Positions 18,116-27,407 are shown, counted from the stretch's first letter. The stretch is DNA of 64,000 bases from Brevundimonas terrae (GCF_011761985.1 NZ_JAASQT010000002.1:248001-312000), one strand, 5' to 3'. Numbers and translations are program-made. Notes: generated by a model not told the origin, from the sequence alone.

Positions 18116-20020
18116 ATGATCTCGCTCAACGCTGATGCGCCCGTTTTCGTGTTCGATTTCGATTCGACTCTGGTTCGCATCGAAACGCTTGAGGCTCTGG
18201 CCGAGTTGTCACTGGCGGCTGCCCCCGATGCCGAAGAGCGCAAGGCCAAGATCGCCGAACTGACCGAACAGGCCATGAATGGCCATCTCGGTTTTGGCGA
18301 GGCCCTGCAACAGCGTCTGGCCCTGCTGGGTCTGCGCCGCGAGCATGTCGAGGCACTGGCCGATCGTATTCTGGACGAGGCGACCATTTCGGTACGCCGC
18401 AATGTCGATTTCTTCGAGCGCAATGCCGAGCGTATCTACATCATGTCGGGCGGCTTTACCGAGGTGATCGCCCCTCTGGCTGCACGTCTGGGCATCGCGC
18501 CGGACCATGTGCTGGCCAATGATCTGGTCTATGACGCCGATGGTCGTGTCACCGGCGTTGACGAAGCCAATCCGCTGGCCCGCGAGAACGGCAAGCCGAC
18601 CACCATCAACAGCCTGAATCTGGAACGCCCCATCGTGATGGTGGGCGATGGCTGGAACGATGCCGAGGTCAAGCTGTCGGGCGCTGCCGACCGTTTCTAT
18701 GCCTTTACCGAGATTGTCAGCCGTCCCAAGGTTGTCGAGGTCGCCGATGCCGTGGCCTCCAGCATGGACGAGCTTTTGTTTGCCGAGGGCGTTTCGGGGC
18801 GTTGGTCCTATCCACGCAACCGCATCAAAATGCTGCTGCTGGAAAACATCCATCCGGCTGCCGTCGAGCGTCTGGAAGAGGCCGGTTACAGCGTCGATAC
18901 GATGAAGGGCGCTCTGGATGAAGACGACCTGATCGAAGCGATCAAGGGCGTGCATGTTCTGGGGATCCGCTCCAAGACAACCGTCACCAAGCGCGTGCTG
19001 GAACATGCCGACCGACTGATGGCCGTTGCCGCCTTCTGCATCGGCACCAACCAGATTGATCTGGACGCCTGTGCCGACAAGGGCGTGGCGGTCTTCAATG
19101 CGCCTTTCTCCAATACCCGTTCGGTGGTGGAGCTGGCTCTGGGCCTGATGGTCGTGATGATGCGCGACGTGGCCGACAAGTCGCGCCAGATGCACCAGGG
19201 TATCTGGAACAAGTCCGCTACCGGATCGCGCGAAGTGCGCGGCAAGACGCTGGGCATTATCGGTTATGGTGCCATCGGCAGCCAGTTGTCGGTTCTGGCC
19301 GAAAACCTTGGCATGCGCGTGTTGTTCTATGATCTGAACGAGCGTCTGGCGCTGGGCAATGCGCGTCGTGTCCGCAAGCTGGATGACCTGCTGGCCGAGT
19401 CCGATGTGGTGACGTTGCACGTCGATGGCCGCAAGGACAATGCCAACATCTTTGGCCGCGACCAGTTCGCCAAGATGAAGCATGGCGCGTTGTTCCTGAA
19501 CCTTGCGCGCGGTCACATCGTCGATGTCGATGCACTGGCCGATGCGGTCAAGTCGGGTCGTCTGGGCGGGGCGGCGGTGGATGTCTTCCCCGAGGAACCG
19601 CGCACCAATTCCGATCCGTTCGACAGCCCGCTGATCGGTCTGGACAAGGTGATCCTGACCCCGCACGTCGGCGGCTCGACCGAAGAGGCACAAGAAGCCA
19701 TTGCCGAGTTCGCCGCCGAGCGCCTGCTCAACTATCTGAACCGTGGCGACACCACCTTCTGTGTGAACCTGCCCAATGTGCAACTGGCGGATGTGACCCG
19801 TGCCCACCGCCTGCTGCATATCCATAAAAACCAGCCCGGCGTTCTGGCCGAGTTGAACCGCGCCCTGTCCGAAGCGGGCCTGAACATTCTGGGCCAGCAT
19901 CTGAAAACAGACGAACGCACCGGCTATGTCATCATTGATGTGGATCGCGATTATGACCGCGAAGCCGTCAAGGCGCTGAAGCAAATCCCCGGAACGGTGA
20001 AGTTCCGCATGTTGCATTAA
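18116..20020 (+). CDS. fused phosphoserine phosphatase / D-3-phosphoglycerate dehydrogenase
   Basis: A 634-residue fusion. Residues 1-225 are a SerB-type HAD phosphatase: DFDST with nucleophile Asp14 and acid/base Asp16, MSGG at 110-113, Lys160, and GDGWND at 177-182. Residues 237-634 are SerA: Rossmann motif GYGAIG (383-388), catalytic Arg465, Glu494 and His517, and a C-terminal ACT domain (about 562-634) for serine feedback. Together they catalyse the first and last steps of serine synthesis, leaving only the SerC transaminase, not seen here. All catalytic residues of both halves are present. The start at 18116 is preferred; GTG 18098 is possible. Confidence 0.93.
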   Translation: MISLNADAPVFVFDFDSTLVRIETLEALAELSLAAAPDAEERKAKIAELTEQAMNGHLGFGEALQQRLALLGLRREHVEALADRILDEATISVRRNVDFFERNAERIYIMSGGFTEVIAPLAARLGIAPDHVLANDLVYDADGRVTGVDEANPLARENGKPTTINSLNLERPIVMVGDGWNDAEVKLSGAADRFYAFTEIVSRPKVVEVADAVASSMDELLFAEGVSGRWSYPRNRIKMLLLENIHPAAVERLEEAGYSVDTMKGALDEDDLIEAIKGVHVLGIRSKTTVTKRVLEHADRLMAVAAFCIGTNQIDLDACADKGVAVFNAPFSNTRSVVELALGLMVVMMRDVADKSRQMHQGIWNKSATGSREVRGKTLGIIGYGAIGSQLSVLAENLGMRVLFYDLNERLALGNARRVRKLDDLLAESDVVTLHVDGRKDNANIFGRDQFAKMKHGALFLNLARGHIVDVDALADAVKSGRLGGAAVDVFPEEPRTNSDPFDSPLIGLDKVILTPHVGGSTEEAQEAIAEFAAERLLNYLNRGDTTFCVNLPNVQLADVTRAHRLLHIHKNQPGVLAELNRALSEAGLNILGQHLKTDERTGYVIIDVDRDYDREAVKALKQIPGTVKFRMLH

Positions 20021-20029
20021 AAACGCTGG

Positions 20030-20062
20030 AAAGGGCCGGAAACGAGAGTTCCGGCCCTTTTT
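20030..20062 (+). terminator. rho-independent terminator
   Basis: A perfect 12-bp stem (20030-20041 with 20049-20060), seven-base loop and T-run, ending the serine-synthesis fusion gene. Confidence 0.9.
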
Positions 20063-20147
20063 GCATACCGGCATATTGCAATCATCTGTATGCGGCGCAT
20101 CCTCTGCCAAATGGCCCCGATCTCGCGAGGGCTGTCGGGAGGAAGAT

Positions 20148-21941
20148 ATGAAGGTATTGTTGAGCGGAGCTGCGATGGCAGTTCTGGCCTTGGGCGTCTG
20201 CGCCACGGGGGTCGAGGCGCAGACCTATAACCGTCTTGTCGTCTTTGGCGACAGTCTGTCCGACAACGGCAATCTGTATATGGCGACCAGCGGCACACAG
20301 CCTGCTTCGCCGCCCTATTGGCAGGGGCGTTTTTCCAGCGGGCCGGTCTTTACCGAGCAACTGGGCTTTAATGCCGCCAACTTTATGGGACCGGTAACCG
20401 GCAGCATCAACATGGCCTTTGGCGGGGCCAGAACCGACGCGCAAGCCATGCCGCCCGGCATGCAGTTGCAACTGGGCCAGTACCGCCAGCGCGGGGGCAC
20501 CTTTGGCCCGAACGATCTGGTGACGGTTCTGGGCGGGGCCAACAACATCTTCCAGGGGCTTCCGGCGGCGGGGGCATCCAGCAATCCGACAGGGTCGATT
20601 GCGGCGGTTTCGAATGCGGCGGCGGCAGATGTGACCGGACTGGTCGGGTCCATTGGGGGGGCAGGGGCCGGAACGGTTGCGGTCATCAGCCTGCCGCGTC
20701 TGAGCACCACGCCACAGTTCCGTGGCACGCCGGCGGCACCGCTGGCAGACTATGCCGTCACCACGTTCAACTCGGCCCTGTTGAACGGGCTGAGGCCCTT
20801 GGCGAACACCAGTGCCACCAACATCATCTATGTGGACCTGCTGAGTGGCAGTGACGCCATGGCCGCCAATCCCGACGCCTTCGGGATCAGCAATGCCACA
20901 CAGGCCTGTTTCAACGGTGTCACCGTCTGTTCCAACCCCGACAGCTATTTCTATTTTGACGGGGTTCACCCGACGCAAAAGGGGCATTCCCTGCTGGCGG
21001 GCTTGGTGAACGACTATATCTATTACGGCACGGCCGGATCGCGCATGGCGGTGCTGAGCGAGACCGCATGGCGTCACCGCGAGGATGATCTGGATCTGGC
21101 GACGCGCACCTTGTCCACCCGCGATGGCTGGGGAACGGGAACGCGTCTCAGCCTGTCGGCACTGGCCGATTCCACCAAGGTGGATGCGCGTGGCGCAATC
21201 GAGGAAACCAAGACCGACGGCTATGGTCTGCGTCTGGCACTGGAAACGGGCAATGAAAGCCTGCGTTTCGGTCTGGCCGGTGCGGCCCGCAAGTCGAAAA
21301 TCGATGCGGGTCCGGTCAAGGCCGACCTCGATAGTTTCAGCCTCGACGCCTATGGCGGCTGGCGCTCTGAAAAAGCCTTTGTGAACTTTGCCGCTGGGGC
21401 CGCGCAGGATGACTATAACGATGTCTCGCGCCTGACGGCACTGGCACCGCTGGTGCATACCTCCTCGACGCGCGGCACTTCGATGGGCGCGCGTGCGCAA
21501 GGCGGGCTGTGGTTCCAGCCGGGCCGACTGGCGATCTCGCCGCGTGTGGCCGTGGCCTGGGTCAACACCACGGTGGATGACTTCTTCGAGAATGGCGGCG
21601 CGGCGGACTATCACTATCAAGAACGCAAGCTGGATGCCGTGACGGGCGAGGTGACGGTGCGTGTCGAGCATCGTGCCGAGCGGTTCGGTTTCTATGCCGA
21701 GGGCGGCTGGCGTGACTCTTTAAGTGACGGCAGCGACGATATCCGTACCGGCCTTGTCGGCAATACGGCCAAGGTTCTGGCCGAACAGGTTGACCTGCCC
21801 TACGGCTCGCAAGGGCTGGCGGCGGTCGGTCTGGAGGGCAAGATCGGCGAACGGATGAATGTCGAGGTCGGCTATCGTGGCCGCTTTGGCAGCGATTTCA
21901 CCAGCCATATGGGCGGTGTTCGCGTCAGCCTCGCCTTCTAG
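20148..21941 (+). CDS. GDSL-family autotransporter esterase
   Basis: A 597-residue type V secreted esterase of the EstA/ApeE kind. A signal peptide ends near GVEA (24). The passenger (25 to about 320) is a GDSL hydrolase with nucleophile Ser36 in FGDSLSDNG, oxyanion residues Gly93 and Asn133 (GGANN), and the catalytic pair Asp271 and His274 in DGVHPT. The C-terminal part (about 330-597) has the alternating strands of an autotransporter barrel and ends in the typical VRVSLAF. Such proteins usually stay on the cell surface and cleave lipids or esters. ATG 20148 has GGGAGGAAG just upstream. Confidence 0.93.
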   Translation: MKVLLSGAAMAVLALGVCATGVEAQTYNRLVVFGDSLSDNGNLYMATSGTQPASPPYWQGRFSSGPVFTEQLGFNAANFMGPVTGSINMAFGGARTDAQAMPPGMQLQLGQYRQRGGTFGPNDLVTVLGGANNIFQGLPAAGASSNPTGSIAAVSNAAAADVTGLVGSIGGAGAGTVAVISLPRLSTTPQFRGTPAAPLADYAVTTFNSALLNGLRPLANTSATNIIYVDLLSGSDAMAANPDAFGISNATQACFNGVTVCSNPDSYFYFDGVHPTQKGHSLLAGLVNDYIYYGTAGSRMAVLSETAWRHREDDLDLATRTLSTRDGWGTGTRLSLSALADSTKVDARGAIEETKTDGYGLRLALETGNESLRFGLAGAARKSKIDAGPVKADLDSFSLDAYGGWRSEKAFVNFAAGAAQDDYNDVSRLTALAPLVHTSSTRGTSMGARAQGGLWFQPGRLAISPRVAVAWVNTTVDDFFENGGAADYHYQERKLDAVTGEVTVRVEHRAERFGFYAEGGWRDSLSDGSDDIRTGLVGNTAKVLAEQVDLPYGSQGLAAVGLEGKIGERMNVEVGYRGRFGSDFTSHMGGVRVSLAF

Positions 21942-21948
21942 GTTGAAT

Positions 21949-21978
21949 GAGGCCCGCTTGTTCGCGCTTGCGGGCCTC
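21949..21978 (+). terminator. weak terminator candidate
   Basis: A 9-bp GC stem (21949-21957 with 21970-21978) directly after the autotransporter gene, but only a short mixed T/C tail follows. Confidence 0.5.
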
Positions 21979-22081
21979 GTCTCCTTTGGAGCGGGCCAGA
22001 TTACAGGCATTTAATGTTGGCTATCCTGACGCAAGGATGAGCGACTGATAGCCTTGGCGCCGAACAAGCGCTGGAGGGCAA

Positions 22082-23053
22082 ATGGCTGCTGTGCTGCAAC
22101 TGGCGGATGTCAGTAAAAACTACGGTAGTTTTCAAGCCGTTAGAAATCTTAGCTTCGAGGTAGAGCGCGGAACCATCTGTGGTTTCCTCGGCCCGAATGG
22201 CGCGGGCAAGACGTCCACAATACGGATGATACTGGGCCTGCAAGGCGTATCGTCGGGCCAGATCACCATTCTGGGGGCCGATGACGGACGCAAGGTGCGT
22301 GACCGGATCGGTTTCCTGCCCGAAGAACGGGGCCTTTATAAAAAGATGACCCCTGTCGAGGCGATCTCCTACCTGGGATCGCTGAAAGGCCTGCCCGCAG
22401 CCGAGGGCCGCAAACGCGCCCGCGACATGCTGGAGCAGATGGGACTTGGCGACACCCACAAGAAGAAGATGAAGGACCTGTCCAAGGGCATGGCCCAGAA
22501 GGTCCAGTTGATCGCCTCGGTGGTGCATCAGCCGGAGTTCGTCATTCTGGACGAACCCTTCTCGGGTCTTGATCCGATGAACCAGCAGGGGCTGGAGGCG
22601 ATGATCCGCTCTCTGGCGGCCAATGGCGCGACGGTCCTGTTCTCGACCCACGTCATGCAACATGCCGAGCGTCTGTGCGACAAGGTGGTGTTGCTGGCGC
22701 GCGGTCGCAAAGCCTTTGAGGGCACAGTCGCCGAGGCGCGCGCCACATCGGCCCGCTATCTGGAAATCGAGGGCGCACTGGATGTGAATGCCGTGGCGGC
22801 TCTGCCGGGAGTGGGGACGGTAGAAACCCTGTCGGACATCGACGGGATTGTTACCCTGAAGGCGGCACTCGCAGCGGGGGCCGAGGCCCAGCACACCTTA
22901 CGGGCGGCCTTTGTGTCCGATCTGGATGTGCGACGTTTCCAGTTGCGCGAACCCACCCTGCATGACGCCTTTATCGCCTTGACCGGCGATCATCCCGACG
23001 ATGACCAGCGGCACAAGGCCACCGGCACCCAGATTGAGGAGGCCGCGCAATGA
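22082..23053 (+). CDS. ABC transporter ATP-binding protein, NatA-like
   Basis: A 323-residue ATPase of the ABC-2 export group. It has Walker A GPNGAGKTST near residue 38, signature LSKGMAQKV, Walker B FVILDEPFSGLD, and the switch histidine in STHVMQHAERL. The C-terminal 80 residues form the DUF4162-like extension found in NatA-type subunits. It overlaps the permease gene by four bases (ATGA), so the two form one exporter. The substrate is not known; NatAB proteins export sodium in Bacillus, but homologues handle other cargo. Confidence 0.9.
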   Translation: MAAVLQLADVSKNYGSFQAVRNLSFEVERGTICGFLGPNGAGKTSTIRMILGLQGVSSGQITILGADDGRKVRDRIGFLPEERGLYKKMTPVEAISYLGSLKGLPAAEGRKRARDMLEQMGLGDTHKKKMKDLSKGMAQKVQLIASVVHQPEFVILDEPFSGLDPMNQQGLEAMIRSLAANGATVLFSTHVMQHAERLCDKVVLLARGRKAFEGTVAEARATSARYLEIEGALDVNAVAALPGVGTVETLSDIDGIVTLKAALAAGAEAQHTLRAAFVSDLDVRRFQLREPTLHDAFIALTGDHPDDDQRHKATGTQIEEAAQ

Positions 23054-24501
23054 ACCGCGCCATGTTGATCGCCCATCGTGAAGTGATGGCCTATGTGAAG
23101 ACGGTCGGTTTCTGGCTGTCTCTGCTCAGCCTGCCGTTCTTTGCCGTTCTGGGTGGTTTTATGCCGACCCTGATCAAGCGTGCAGAGCCGGTTCAAAACT
23201 ATATTCTGGTCGAGGAAGCCGCACCCGCGGCGTCGTCGGGTCTGGCTGCTGCTGTGCGCGAGGCACTGGAAAAAGACTATGACCGCACGGTCTTGTCGTC
23301 GCTCAGCATTGCGGCGGTGGGCGAGGCGGGTATTACCGGCCGCGATACCGTACGCAAGGCCGTGGACGAGGGCGGCTATGAGGCCGGTCTGGCGGCGCTG
23401 AAGCAGGTGGCACCGCGGGCGGGCGCATCCTTCAAGGCCCCGCGTCGTGACAAGATCGAGCTTCCGGCCCCTGCCGAGCTTACGTCTGCTGCTGACGGCG
23501 TGGCACTGGATGCCAAGGCCCGTGAATGGGTGCAAAAGGACAAGAGCGAAGGCGGACAGGACCTGTCCGCCATTATCATCCTGTCCAACAAGGATAGCGG
23601 TCCTGCGGCCCGTATCTGGTCGCGCCGTGCCGGTAATAACGACATGGAGGGCCAGATTCGTGATGCCCTGCGCGATGTGAACCGCCAGAAGGCTTTCGAG
23701 GCCAGCGGCATCGACACGGCCGTGGTGGCGCAGGTCGAGAATTACCGCCCGGATATTACCCTGCTGTCGCCGCGTGCGGCATCGGGTGGCGAGGTCGGTC
23801 TGCGTGACCGTCTGCCGTCCATCATTGGCGTGATCTGTGGTTTCCTCATGTGGTCGCTGATTATCACCGGTGCCAGCATGCTGATGAACGGGGTCATGGA
23901 AGAGAAATCCAACAAGATTCTCGAAGTCCTGTTGTCGTCTGTCACCGCCACCGAACTGCTGGTGGGCAAGGTGCTGGGCGTGGCCATCCTGACGCTGACG
24001 GTCATGGGGGGCTGGGGCATTATCAGTGCTGTGGGTCTGGCTGCGACCTTGCCGGACGTGGCGCGTGATATTGGCGCGGTGATGCTGACCAACGGACTGT
24101 GGCTGTATCTGCTGCTGTATCTGGTGGGCGGCTATTTGATGTATGCGGTGCTGTTTGCCGCCATCGGTGCCTTCTGCGAGACGCCGCGCGATGCCCAGAC
24201 CCTGATGGGGCCGGTGATGATGGCGATGGTGGTGCCGCTGCTGTTCATGCAGATGGCGGTGCGTAACCCCGATGCGGTCATCCTGAAGGTGCTGAGCTTC
24301 ATTCCGCCGTTCACGCCGTTCATCATGTCGGCCCGTGCGCCCAGCCAGCCGCCGCTGATCGAGGTCATCCTCAGCATCGTAGTGATGTTTGTCTTTGCTG
24401 GCCTGATGATGTGGCTGTCGGGGCGGGCTTTCCGCGCAGGGGCCATGTCGGACGCCAAGCTGTCGTGGAAGTCCTTCCTCGGGGCTATGCGTCACAGCTA
24501 G
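23050..24501 (+). CDS. ABC-2 type permease, NatB-like
   Basis: A 483-residue membrane subunit. One hydrophobic segment near residues 20-40 is followed by a large extracytoplasmic domain (about 45-250) and five or six hydrophobic segments from 255 to 465. The motif GVMEEKSNKILEVLLSSVTATELLVGK is the conserved NatB/ABC-2 loop that meets the ATPase. It is translationally coupled to the ATPase gene before it and ends in a terminator at 24526. Confidence 0.9.
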   Translation: MNRAMLIAHREVMAYVKTVGFWLSLLSLPFFAVLGGFMPTLIKRAEPVQNYILVEEAAPAASSGLAAAVREALEKDYDRTVLSSLSIAAVGEAGITGRDTVRKAVDEGGYEAGLAALKQVAPRAGASFKAPRRDKIELPAPAELTSAADGVALDAKAREWVQKDKSEGGQDLSAIIILSNKDSGPAARIWSRRAGNNDMEGQIRDALRDVNRQKAFEASGIDTAVVAQVENYRPDITLLSPRAASGGEVGLRDRLPSIIGVICGFLMWSLIITGASMLMNGVMEEKSNKILEVLLSSVTATELLVGKVLGVAILTLTVMGGWGIISAVGLAATLPDVARDIGAVMLTNGLWLYLLLYLVGGYLMYAVLFAAIGAFCETPRDAQTLMGPVMMAMVVPLLFMQMAVRNPDAVILKVLSFIPPFTPFIMSARAPSQPPLIEVILSIVVMFVFAGLMMWLSGRAFRAGAMSDAKLSWKSFLGAMRHS

Positions 24502-24525
24502 GGGCTATTGGCCCTCTAACAACCT

Positions 24526-24553
24526 AAGGCGGGCCATATGGTCCGCCTTTTTT
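24526..24553 (+). terminator. rho-independent terminator
   Basis: An 11-bp stem (24526-24536 with 24539-24549, one G-U) followed by six Ts, ending the NatAB operon. Confidence 0.85.
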
Positions 24554-24590
24554 GTGCCGCCTGTCCAAACGCAGGGCAGGTAACAGACAA

Positions 24591-24630
24591 AAGAAAACCC
24601 GCCCTGCGAAATCGCGGGGCGGGTTTTCTT
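24591..24630. terminator. strong bidirectional terminator
   Basis: A perfect 14-bp stem (24591-24604 with 24617-24630), with further pairing inside, flanked by A- and T-rich ends. It ends rpsU on the minus strand and backs up the NatAB terminator. Confidence 0.88.
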
Positions 24631-24657
24631 GTGCCTTAATGAAAAGGCGTCGCTATA

Positions 24658-24891
24658 TTAGCGGCCGCGCGGCTTCGGAGCCGGCAGCAGGCCTTCGCGC
24701 TGGGCGCGCTTGCGAGCCAGCTTGCGAGCGCGACGGACAGCTTCTGCCTTTTGACGGGCGCGCTTTTCCGACGGCTTTTCAAAGTGCACGTGACGCTTCA
24801 TTTCGCGGAAGCTGCCTTCACGTTGCATTTTTTTCTTCAGGGCCTTCAGGGCCTGATCGACATTGTTGTCGCGAACGAAAATCTGAACCAG
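24658..24891 (-). CDS. rpsU: 30S ribosomal protein S21, apparent CTG start
   Basis: A 77-residue S21 protein: [20 protein letters not shown] followed by the very basic helical tail ([20 protein letters not shown]) and a short Pro/Arg end. The family normally begins at the codon before VQIFVRD. Here that codon is CTG (24891-24889), with AAAGGAG eight bases upstream, ideal for initiation there. No ATG or GTG lies nearby in frame; a TTG about 18 codons upstream would add a tail not seen in S21. CTG is therefore taken as the start. The gene is divergent from a COQ9 gene. Confidence 0.9.
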   Translation of the reverse strand: MVQIFVRDNNVDQALKALKKKMQREGSFREMKRHVHFEKPSEKRARQKAEAVRRARKLARKRAQREGLLPAPKPRGR

Positions 24892-25048
24892 GGTTCTCTC
24901 TCCTTTGGCCGCCCGCCGCGTCCTGATGAAGGGAAGACGGGCAGACAAAACAAAAACCTCTCCAAAAGGATTAACCCCTCTGGATGAAGGCGGCGGGATA
25001 CATGATCTTTGGGCTTCTGTCCAGTTAGACAGTGGCAATCGTGATGGG

Positions 25049-25084
25049 TCGAAACCCGATCATTATGCGGCTATTATATCCAGA
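25049..25084 (+). promoter_or_regulatory. candidate leaderless promoter of the COQ9 gene
   Basis: TCGAAA at 25049-25054 and TATTAT at 25073-25078 are spaced 18 bp. The ATG at 25084 is five bases past the -10 and has no ribosome site, which would fit a leaderless mRNA. Confidence 0.35.
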
Positions 25085-25782
25085 TGACCGAGACACCACA
25101 CCAGACAGAGCCGTTGGGAGCCGCTTCAAGCGGAAAGGAACAGTCTTCAGACTGGGCCGAACGCACTGAACAGGCGGTCCTGAGCGCTGCTATTTCAAGG
25201 GCTGAACGGCTGGGCTGGAACAATAATCTGGTGCGGTTGGCCTGCGAGGCGGAAGGTTTTTCTCTTGGAGATCAAGAACTTCTGTTCCCGCATGGCGCGC
25301 GCGATCTGGCGGCCCTGCTTTCACGACGCCACGATGCGGCGGCGCTAAAGGCGCTGGAGGCCACGCCCGCCCACACGCTGAAGATTCGCGAGCGAATCGC
25401 GGCGGGGGTTTCAGCGCGTCTGGAAGCTGCCGCTGCCGATCTTGATGCGTCACGCAAATGTGCGGGATTTTTAGCACTACCCTTTAACGCCGATCTGGGA
25501 ATCGGTCTGATGTGGGAAAGCGCCGACAAGATCTGGCGCTGGGCCGGAGACACGGCCACCGACCAGAACCATTATTCGAAACGCACCATTCTGGGGGGGA
25601 TTCTCGCTCCGGCCCTGACCATCCGTCTGTTCGAGGGCAAGGATGCCGCCGACCGCTTTGTCGCCAAGCGGATCGAGAACGTCATGGCGTTTGAAAAATG
25701 GAAGGTGGGCAAGGATTTCGATGCGCCGATGCGCAACATCACCGATTTTCTGGGCCGCCTGCGTTACGGGGCCAAGAGCTGA
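25084..25782 (+). CDS. COQ9 family protein
   Basis: A 232-residue COQ9 homologue. The N-terminal half is a TetR-like helical region (AERTEQAVLSAAISRAERLGW). The C-terminal half carries the COQ9 domain with WESADKIWRWAGDTATDQNHYSKR (about 139-162), the conserved lipid-binding core. In mitochondria COQ9 binds a lipid and presents ubiquinone intermediates to the hydroxylase COQ7; the bacterial role is likely similar but less studied. Adjacency to rpsU is common in alphaproteobacteria. The ATG lacks a Shine-Dalgarno site. Confidence 0.9.
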   Translation: MTETPHQTEPLGAASSGKEQSSDWAERTEQAVLSAAISRAERLGWNNNLVRLACEAEGFSLGDQELLFPHGARDLAALLSRRHDAAALKALEATPAHTLKIRERIAAGVSARLEAAAADLDASRKCAGFLALPFNADLGIGLMWESADKIWRWAGDTATDQNHYSKRTILGGILAPALTIRLFEGKDAADRFVAKRIENVMAFEKWKVGKDFDAPMRNITDFLGRLRYGAKS

Positions 25783-25788
25783 ATAAAG

Positions 25789-25818
25789 AAAGGGCCGCTG
25801 TTTTCAGCGGCCCTTTAT
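25789..25818. terminator. bidirectional terminator
   Basis: A 12-bp stem (25789-25800 with 25805-25816) with a four-T loop, A-rich before and T-rich after. It separates the convergent COQ9 and purK genes. Confidence 0.9.
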
Positions 25819-25820
25819 TA

Positions 25821-26909
25821 TTAGAGGTCTTCCAGCACCTTATTCACATGGGCCATTTTGCGGCCCGCCCGTGCTTCGTGCTTGCCGTAGAAATGCAGGT
25901 GGTTGGCCGGATTGGCGGCCAGTGCGGGCCAGTCATTGATCTCGTCGCCCAGCAGGTTGGTCATCTCGACCTTGGCATGGGGCTTGGTCGAACCCAGCGG
26001 CCATCCGGCAATGGCGCGGATATGCTGCTCGAACTGGTCGCAGCCACAGCCGTCCTGCGTCCAGTGGCCGGTATTATGCACACGCGGGGCGATTTCGTTG
26101 ACCAGAAGACGGTCGCCGAGGTCGAACAGTTCGACACCGATCACACCTACATAGTCCAGACCGTTCAGGATGTTGGTGGCGATGTCGACGGCGCGGGCTT
26201 GGGTGTCAGCATCCACATTGTCTGCGGGCGCGATCGTGGTGCGTAAGATGCCGTTCTCGTGGATGTTCTGGCCCAGCGGATAGACGGCGACCGCGCCATC
26301 CGTACCGCGTGCGGCAATCACCGACAGTTCGCGGCTGAAACGGGCCGCCGCTTCCAGAATGGAAGGACGGCCGCCTAGAGTTTCCAGCGCCGATGCAGCA
26401 TCGGCGGTATCCCTGATCCAGACCTGTCCCTTACCGTCATAACCCTCGCGGCGGGTTTTCAGCAGGGCAGGCAGGCCCAGAGCCTCGATAGCGGCGGTCA
26501 GGTCGTTCAGGCCATCGACCTGACGGAAATCGACCGTCGTGGCCCCGACACTGTTCAGATAGGTTTTTTCTTCGATACGGTCCTGCGCCACAGCAAGGGC
26601 GCGACCATTGGGGGCGACGCGCACGCCTTCGGCCTCGAGGATGGCGACAACCGAGGCGGGGACGTTCTCGAACTCGGTGGTGACAACATCACAGGCCGCT
26701 GCCAGTGCCTTCAGGCCTTCTGCGTCGTCATAGGCCGCCTGAATGTGGCGGGCCGCCACGCGCGACGCGGGGCAGTTCGCTTGAGGCTCCAACACCACAA
26801 CATCGAAACCCAGTGTCGATGCGGCCTCGGCCAGCATACGGCCCAACTGACCTCCACCAAGGATGCCAATCGTTGATCCGGGGGCCAAGGCGGCGGGGAG
26901 GGCAGTCAT
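25821..26909 (-). CDS. purK: 5-(carboxyamino)imidazole ribonucleotide synthase PurK
   Basis: A 362-residue ATP-grasp enzyme that carboxylates AIR with bicarbonate and ATP in purine synthesis. It has the N-terminal nucleotide-fold motif GILGGGQLGRMLA (about 14-26), the ATP-grasp lysine segment LKTRREGYDGKGQ, and the metal-binding stretch NEIAPRVHNTGHWT. It lies six bases after purE on the same strand, so the two form a purEK operon. It ends at the shared terminator with COQ9. Confidence 0.96.
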   Translation of the reverse strand: MTALPAALAPGSTIGILGGGQLGRMLAEAASTLGFDVVVLEPQANCPASRVAARHIQAAYDDAEGLKALAAACDVVTTEFENVPASVVAILEAEGVRVAPNGRALAVAQDRIEEKTYLNSVGATTVDFRQVDGLNDLTAAIEALGLPALLKTRREGYDGKGQVWIRDTADAASALETLGGRPSILEAAARFSRELSVIAARGTDGAVAVYPLGQNIHENGILRTTIAPADNVDADTQARAVDIATNILNGLDYVGVIGVELFDLGDRLLVNEIAPRVHNTGHWTQDGCGCDQFEQHIRAIAGWPLGSTKPHAKVEMTNLLGDEINDWPALAANPANHLHFYGKHEARAGRKMAHVNKVLEDL

Positions 26910-26915
26910 AAGCGC

Positions 26916-27407
26916 TTAGTCCTCGACGGTTTCGAGTACGGATTCGGTCTGGGCGGCACGGAAGGCCGAAAGGCGACCGGCCAGTGCTTCGTCCGACAGG
27001 GCCAGAATCTGGGCGGCCAGAATACCGGCATTGGTGGCACCGGCCTCGCCAATCGCCAGAGTGGCGACAGGCACGCCGCCCGGCATCTGTACGATGGACA
27101 ACAGGCTGTCCATGCCCTTGAGCGCCTTGGATTGTACGGGAACGCCGAGTACCGGAAGGTCGGTCATAGAGGCGGCCATGCCGGGAAGGTGGGCGGCACC
27201 GCCCGCGCCTGCGATCACGACCTTATAGCCCTTGGCCTTGGCCGTGGTGGCAAAGTCGAACAGACGTTGCGGGGTGCGGTGGGCACTGACGACCTTGGCC
27301 TCCCATGCGACACCAAGCTGATCCAGCTTGTCGGCGGCGAACTTCATCGTCGGCCAGTCGGAACGGCTGCCCATAATAATGGCAACGGGCGGCGTGGAGG
27401 CGGTCAT
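26916..27407 (-). CDS. purE: N5-carboxyaminoimidazole ribonucleotide mutase PurE
   Basis: A 163-residue class I PurE that moves the carboxyl group of N5-CAIR to give CAIR, directly after PurK. Typical motifs are [11 protein letters not shown] near the N-terminus, SAHRTP (His of the active site), and [15 protein letters not shown] 27407 has GGGAG eight bases upstream; a TTG at 27431 is less likely. It is the first gene of the purEK operon. Confidence 0.96.
   Translation of the reverse strand: MTASTPPVAIIMGSRSDWPTMKFAADKLDQLGVAWEAKVVSAHRTPQRLFDFATTAKAKGYKVVIAGAGGAAHLPGMAASMTDLPVLGVPVQSKALKGMDSLLSIVQMPGGVPVATLAIGEAGATNAGILAAQILALSDEALAGRLSAFRAAQTESVLETVED

Noticed and set aside
18209-20206. A 665-codon minus-strand frame opposite the serine-synthesis fusion
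   Set aside because: Low-complexity His/Gln/Arg translation and no ribosome site; a shadow of the real gene.
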